DNA of 17,414 nucleotides from DATHRK01 sp035513295 (lineage in GTDB: Bacteria > Gemmatimonadota > Gemmatimonadetes > Longimicrobiales > RSA9): NCBI GenBank assembly GCA_035513295.1, contig DATKCH010000016.1, positions 1 through 17,414 on the forward strand. The letters run 5' to 3'. The position numbers and the translations under genes are program-made. Positions 13,182 through 17,414 of this stretch are shown here, one piece after another (within the stretch, counting starts at the first letter, position 1; every line of letters begins with the position of its first letter). The notes beneath the pieces were generated by a model, which was given only the letters and a program-made list of their open reading frames with translations, was not told where the DNA came from and searched no databases.

Positions 13182-14852
13182 TCACCAGCGCGGGCGGCGG
13201 TAGTTCACCGTCATGCGGTCCAGCCGTTCCAGGTGGGTGGGCAGGCGGTTCCGGAAGCCGAGCCAGTTCCGGTCCGCTCGAGCGGACCAGACCACCTCGG
13301 CCAGGGCCAGGAGGCGGGGAAGGACCATGTACTCCACCTTCTGCGGCGTGCGCATGTACTCGGTCCAGACGTTGCCCTGGGCCCCCAGGACCCGGGTGGC
13401 CTGCTCGGGGGTGAAGGTGCGTGGCACGGGCTCGTAGGCGTAGACGTCTTCCAGCGTCGAGAGCCCGCCGAAGGCCACGGGCTCCTGCCCGGGATCCCCC
13501 TGATAATGGTCGAAGTAGAGGGTGGAGTTGGGGGTCATGATGATCTCGTTTCCCTGCTCGGCCGCCACCTGCAGGGCCTCTCTATTCCAGTCCCTCCAGA
13601 ACATGAGCGTGGCCGTGGAGCTCAGCCCGCCCTCGGCGATCTCGTCCCACCCCACCAGGCGACGCCCGTGGGCGTTGAGGAAGGTCTCGATGCGGCGGAG
13701 GAACCAGCTCTGCAGCTCGTGCTCGTCGGCCAGCCCTTCACGCCGGATCACCTCCTGGGCAAGCGCGCTCTCCCGCCAGCGGGCCTTGGGTGCTTCGTCG
13801 CCGCCGATGTGGATCCAGGGACCCGGAAAGAGTTCCATGACCTCGGCGAGCACCGACTCGAGGAAGGTGAAGGTGGCTTCGGAAGGGCAGTAGATGTCCT
13901 CGAACACCCCCCAGAGCGTGGCCGGTTCGAACGGGCCCTCGGTGCACGCCAGCTCGGGGTAGGCGGCGAGGGCGGCCAGGGAGTGACCGGGCATCTCGAT
14001 CTCCGGGATCACCGTGATGTGGCGCTCCGCGGCGTAGGCCACGATCTCGCGAACCTCGTCCCGGGTGTAGTAGCCCCCGTAGCGTTCGCCGTCGAAGGTG
14101 TGGGGGCGATTGCCGTAGTGCCCGCACAGCGTCTCCCTCCTCCAGGCGCCCACCTCGGTGAGGCGCGGGTAGGCCCGGATCTCGATGCGCCACCCTTGGT
14201 CCTCGGTGAGATGCCAGTGGAAGCGGTTCATCTTGTAGAGGGCCAGGAGATCCAGGTAGCGCTTGACGAAGGCCACCGGAAAGAAGTGCCGGCCCACGTC
14301 CAGGTGCATGCCCCGGTATCCGAACCTCGGCTCGTCCTCGATGCGAACCGACGGCACCTCCCAGCGCGGCGCGTGCTCGCTGAGGAAGCCGCCCCTGTCC
14401 ACCGCCGGGGGCAGGAGTTGCCGCAGCGTCTGGGCGCCGTAGAAGAGCCCGGCGGCCGTGGCGGCAGTGACGACGATGCCGGCGCCGTCCACCGACAGCC
14501 GGTAGCCCTCGTCGCCGGTACCGGCGCCCGCGTCCAGGCGGTAGGCCACGGTGCCGGTGGCCGGGGCCGAGTCGGCAGGGACCACCGCAAGGGGAAAACC
14601 GGTGGCCAGCCTCACGCCGTCGGCCCAGAGCTCTGCCACGAGGCGGGCGTCGTCGTGGTCCACCGACACGGCGGTGCCCTCGGTGAGGACGAAGGCGCCC
14701 GCCGCCGGCTCCACGCTGCGGGGCCAGGGGATGAGGGGGTAGCGGGACAGGTCCTCCGGCGCCTGGGAGGCGACCGGGTCGGGAGAGAGAAGGACGAGGC
14801 CCAGGAGGGTCAGGAGACCGGAGCCGACGGTGTCGGTACGCATGGCCGTCAT
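13182..14852 (-). CDS. Beta-N-acetylhexosaminidase, glycoside hydrolase family 20
   Basis: A 556-residue secreted enzyme expected to remove terminal GlcNAc or GalNAc from chitin or peptidoglycan fragments or from glycans. Residues 1-30 are a signal peptide (LLTLLGLVLLSPDPVASQA). Residues ~38-165 form the GH20 N-terminal domain (YPLIPWPRSVE, GLFYGAQTLRQLLP). The barrel follows: RGMHLDVGRHFFPVAFVKRY, MNRFHWHLTEDQGWRIEI, IPEIEMPGHSLAAL, the catalytic Asp352-Glu353 in HIGGDEAPKARW, GWDEIAEGG, and NVWTEYMRTP near the end. The ATG at 14852 is chosen over the longer frame (open to 15059) because GGAG lies 8 bases upstream and the signal peptide starts there. Length is typical for bacterial GH20. Stands apart from the S41 peptidase gene by 222 bases. 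Confidence 0.95.
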   Translation of the reverse strand: MTAMRTDTVGSGLLTLLGLVLLSPDPVASQAPEDLSRYPLIPWPRSVEPAAGAFVLTEGTAVSVDHDDARLVAELWADGVRLATGFPLAVVPADSAPATGTVAYRLDAGAGTGDEGYRLSVDGAGIVVTAATAAGLFYGAQTLRQLLPPAVDRGGFLSEHAPRWEVPSVRIEDEPRFGYRGMHLDVGRHFFPVAFVKRYLDLLALYKMNRFHWHLTEDQGWRIEIRAYPRLTEVGAWRRETLCGHYGNRPHTFDGERYGGYYTRDEVREIVAYAAERHITVIPEIEMPGHSLAALAAYPELACTEGPFEPATLWGVFEDIYCPSEATFTFLESVLAEVMELFPGPWIHIGGDEAPKARWRESALAQEVIRREGLADEHELQSWFLRRIETFLNAHGRRLVGWDEIAEGGLSSTATLMFWRDWNREALQVAAEQGNEIIMTPNSTLYFDHYQGDPGQEPVAFGGLSTLEDVYAYEPVPRTFTPEQATRVLGAQGNVWTEYMRTPQKVEYMVLPRLLALAEVVWSARADRNWLGFRNRLPTHLERLDRMTVNYRRPRW

Positions 14853-15018
14853 GGTACACGCTCCGGCCCGAGCGCACTGCGTCCGGTGACGGGTCCGATC
14901 GCGGCCGTCGGCGGCGAACCACAGGAAAGCTCTGACCCGATCAGACCCCAGGGCCGGGATGCCCATCCCGCCATCCCTCCGCCCGCATCGACGCTCACGA
15001 GACGGGATCGCTCCCCGT

Positions 15019-15037
15019 CCCCGCCCTCCGGGCGGGG
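15019..15037 (-). terminator. GC hairpin downstream of the S41 peptidase gene
   Basis: CCCCGCCC (15019-15026) pairs perfectly with GGGCGGGG (15030-15037) around a three-base loop, 38 bases beyond the peptidase stop and before the hexosaminidase start on the same strand. It may end the peptidase transcript. No U-tract. Confidence 0.4.
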
Positions 15038-15074
15038 CGGCCTTCACAACCCAATCCACGCCGCCGGTCGGACG

Positions 15075-17411
15075 TCATCCACCGCTCTCGCGCAAGAATT
15101 CGAGCGCGGCCTCGAGTACCTCGTCGCGGCCCGCCCGGATGCCGGCGAGCGTCGGCCGCGCCTCCACGTCGGGGACGAGCCCGACCCGCTGGAGCTCCCG
15201 GCCGTCGGGGTGCCGCACCGACTGGCCCGTGAAGCCGACGGTCAGGCCTCCGGGAAGGGTGACGGCGGTGACCTCTCCGTTCGCCCCGGCCGAAGGGGAG
15301 CCGACGAAAAGGGTCCCGTTCGCGGCGCGCAGGTAGAGCCCGGTGTGCTCGGCCTGGCTCTGCGTGCGCTCGTCGATCAGCATCACGGTGCGGCCGGCGT
15401 AGCGCGGCTGGCCGTCGGCGCCCGTCCTGACGACCTGACGGAAGGTTTCGCCCGAGGGCCCGGGAGAGCCGTGCCCCGGCATAGGCGTCGTGAACAGCGC
15501 CGCCGTGCGCTCGGCGTCGGCGAGGCGCGGGGCGATCCACCAGACCGTACCCTGCGGATAGCCGCGCATGTCGAACACGATCGCCCGGGTGTCGGCCAGG
15601 CGCTCGAACATTCCGGCGACGCCGTCGGGTTCGAGACGATCGAGGTCGACGTAGCCGACGTCGCCTTCAAGGACGCGGACGACGTCCCCGGTCCGCTCGC
15701 GGTTGTACAGGGTGGTGTAGTCCTCTGCCAGGCGCTCGACCTCGACGGTCCTCTCGCGGCCGTCCGCTCCCCGAAGGGCGAGGCGCGCCCGCGAGCCGAC
15801 CGGTCCGTTCATGAACTGGAGGGCGGCCTTGTCGAACCGGCTTGCCTCCGTCGAGGCGGACGTGAGGCGGACGTAGCGCCGCAGGCGGTCGACCGCGTCC
15901 TCGCCGTCGACACGCAGCACGACGTCACCCACCTCCACGCCTTCGGCCCGGTCGGCGTGCCGCAGACCGGTCACGACGGGGCTGTCCTCGATCCAGCGCA
16001 CGCGGACGGGCGGAAATCCCACGCCCAGTAGCTCGCCGAAAGCCCCGCCGGCGAGATAGGTATGGGAGTCCTGGATGCGCGTGGACATCTCGGCGACTGC
16101 CTCGGCGTAAGCCACCGCGGTCTCCGCCGCCAGGAACGCCGCGACGTGCTCGCGTTGCACGCGCTCCCACGGCGCGTCGAGCAGGTGCTTGTAGGGATAG
16201 AAGTGCTCGATCGCGTTCCAGAGTCGCGCCAGGCCGAGGATGCGATGCCCGGCGTCGGGCACCGACATGTCCGGATGCGAGCGATCGCGACGGGGACTGC
16301 CGCTGGCCGGGACCTGGCGGCGCTCGACGGCGGAGGGCTCGAAATCGCGGGCGAGCGCCAGGGCCAGCTCCACCGCCGGATCTGCGCCGCCCGTCCGATC
16401 CGCACCGCCCACCCGGCCGGCGTCATCCCGATCGTCTGTCTCCGGCACGATCGTATCGGGAATCAGGGACGCGTCCGTCCCGTCGCGGAAGATCGCTTCG
16501 GCCGTGCGGATCCGCGCCTGGAGCCCGGCCGTCAGGTCGATCGTCTCGACGCCGACGGCGGGGACCTGGTCCGGCTCGCCCTCGAACACGATGCGGCTGC
16601 GTCCCGCGGCCTGCGACGCCACCGTCCCCGGGAGGAGGGCAGAATGGCGGTTGAGAAGGACGACCGTCGGGAGGTCACGCGCCCCGTCGACCGGGGAGAT
16701 GGCGGGCGCCGCGACCGTCAGTAGACCAGCCCGGTACTGACCCGAGGCGAAGGGCTGCGCGCTCGGGAATCCGTAATACGCCCGGCGCCGCGTGCTCGGG
16801 GGCTCGAGGGGAGCGCCGATCAGGCGTCGCTCGAACGGGCCGACCCAGGCGGGGAGCTGGAAGGCTGCCCAGCCAGACGTCGGCCCGGCGGAGCGCAGGT
16901 CGAGCACGACCGCCGTCGCCGCCGGTAGCGCCTCTCGGGCCCCGGCGAGCGCGGCCTGCGCCTCCGGTCCCGACAGCGCGCCGTAGCTCCCGACCCGCAG
17001 CACGAGGATGCCATCGTCGGTGAGGCGCTGCCCGGCCGAGGTGGCGACGTGCTCCGCGACGCTCGTGTCGGCCTCCGACGCGATGCGCGTCGCTGGATCG
17101 CCAAGGGCGCCCAGCACCTCACCGAGGGACGCGGCGTACTCCGCGTCCGTGGCGGCTCCGACAACCCGCGGGACGGCCGACACCAGGGCCGCGTCCCAGT
17201 CGACGTCGTGGCGATAGGCGAGCCACGGGTGGAAGTACTTCACCCGGCCCCACAGCCGGCTCAAACCGTCGATCCGGGCCGACGTCACCGTGTCGGCGAG
17301 CGATGAGGTCCGGCCTCCAACGGACTCGTCCTGCCCCGCCTGGGCCGTGGCGCCCGCGGGAGCGATCAGCGCCGCGCACGCGGCCGCCACGACGTAGGAT
17401 CTCGGCGTCAT
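15075..17411 (-). CDS. Secreted S41 family peptidase with duplicated, degenerate first module
   Basis: A 778-residue protein with a signal peptide (residues 1-24, cut near ATAQA). The C-terminal half (~385-775) is a tricorn/C-terminal-processing-protease-like S41 peptidase. It has a helical start (HRILGLARLWNAIEHFYPY), His450 in IQDSHTYL, a PDZ-like region (~455-510, EGVEVGDVVLRVDGEDAVD), a strand-turn core (VGYVDLDRLE, IVFDMRGYP) and the nucleophile Ser685 with Glu688 in ERTQSQAEHTG. The N-terminal half (~45-320) repeats the layout (RIDGLSRLWGRVKYFHPWL, VVLDLRSAGP, VVLLNRHSALLPGTVASQAA). It has Ala107 where His450 should be and lacks the Glu, so it is probably inactive. Start ATG 17411 is three bases from the window edge, and the ribosome site is not visible. 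It probably digests or processes exported peptides. Confidence 0.92.
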   Translation of the reverse strand: MTPRSYVVAAACAALIAPAGATAQAGQDESVGGRTSSLADTVTSARIDGLSRLWGRVKYFHPWLAYRHDVDWDAALVSAVPRVVGAATDAEYAASLGEVLGALGDPATRIASEADTSVAEHVATSAGQRLTDDGILVLRVGSYGALSGPEAQAALAGAREALPAATAVVLDLRSAGPTSGWAAFQLPAWVGPFERRLIGAPLEPPSTRRRAYYGFPSAQPFASGQYRAGLLTVAAPAISPVDGARDLPTVVLLNRHSALLPGTVASQAAGRSRIVFEGEPDQVPAVGVETIDLTAGLQARIRTAEAIFRDGTDASLIPDTIVPETDDRDDAGRVGGADRTGGADPAVELALALARDFEPSAVERRQVPASGSPRRDRSHPDMSVPDAGHRILGLARLWNAIEHFYPYKHLLDAPWERVQREHVAAFLAAETAVAYAEAVAEMSTRIQDSHTYLAGGAFGELLGVGFPPVRVRWIEDSPVVTGLRHADRAEGVEVGDVVLRVDGEDAVDRLRRYVRLTSASTEASRFDKAALQFMNGPVGSRARLALRGADGRERTVEVERLAEDYTTLYNRERTGDVVRVLEGDVGYVDLDRLEPDGVAGMFERLADTRAIVFDMRGYPQGTVWWIAPRLADAERTAALFTTPMPGHGSPGPSGETFRQVVRTGADGQPRYAGRTVMLIDERTQSQAEHTGLYLRAANGTLFVGSPSAGANGEVTAVTLPGGLTVGFTGQSVRHPDGRELQRVGLVPDVEARPTLAGIRAGRDEVLEAALEFLRESGG

Positions 17412-17414
17412 CCC

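Noticed and set aside
13233..16031. Very long plus-strand open frame (932 codons) opposite the hexosaminidase and S41 genes
   Set aside because: It runs across two well-supported minus-strand genes and the gap between them, with no recognisable domain. Long antisense frames are expected in such G+C-rich DNA.

Overview
This is a very G+C-rich bacterial window from which all ordinary gene calls can be read as dense, short-spaced protein genes. I see no tRNA, rRNA, CRISPR array, transposase or integrase. The gene set suggests a heterotrophic Gram-negative bacterium: exported DUF2911 protein, several lipoproteins with lipoboxes, a double-module S41 peptidase, a GH20 hexosaminidase and a glyoxylate shunt. 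The flavour is that of Gemmatimonadota, but this is inference; no phylogenetic marker is present.

Layout. (1) 110-997 (+): exported DUF2911 protein. It ends against a strong hairpin and the convergent operon 3398-1070 (-): an MltF-like lytic transglycosylase lipoprotein, a two-helix membrane protein and a small acidic protein with the conserved SFPASDPPS motif. These three are joined by 4-base GTGA overlaps. (2) 3486-4466 (-): a zinc-free quinone-oxidoreductase-like MDR enzyme with a TTG start. Upstream of it lies a divergent control region and a probable 54-residue gene (4659-4823, +). (3) 7714-4864 (-): three close genes, namely a basic repeat protein with a Rho_N/SAP-like end, an alpha/beta hydrolase lipoprotein and a YkuD L,D-transpeptidase lipoprotein. 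(4) 7949-8371 (+): a cytosolic four-helix copper-storage-like protein with 17 cysteines. (5) 8672-11724 (+): aceB-aceA, malate synthase A and isocitrate lyase, overlapping by ATGA, the two dedicated enzymes of the glyoxylate shunt. (6) 11876-12340 (+): a YaiI/YqxD (UPF0178) protein. Its last ~77 bases are repeated almost perfectly 822 bases downstream, bracketing an opposite-strand gene for an unknown 164-residue protein. (7) 14852-13182 (-): secreted GH20 beta-N-acetylhexosaminidase. (8) 17411-15075 (-): secreted S41 peptidase built of two homologous halves, the first lacking catalytic residues.

Together the window reads as envelope and peptidoglycan maintenance (transglycosylase, L,D-transpeptidase, hexosaminidase), carbon salvage from C2 units, and copper handling. 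No clear new multi-gene defence or biosynthetic system is visible. The most unusual items are the 77-base gene-end duplication around a single gene, the duplicated S41 architecture, the basic repeat protein and the SFPASDPPS operon.
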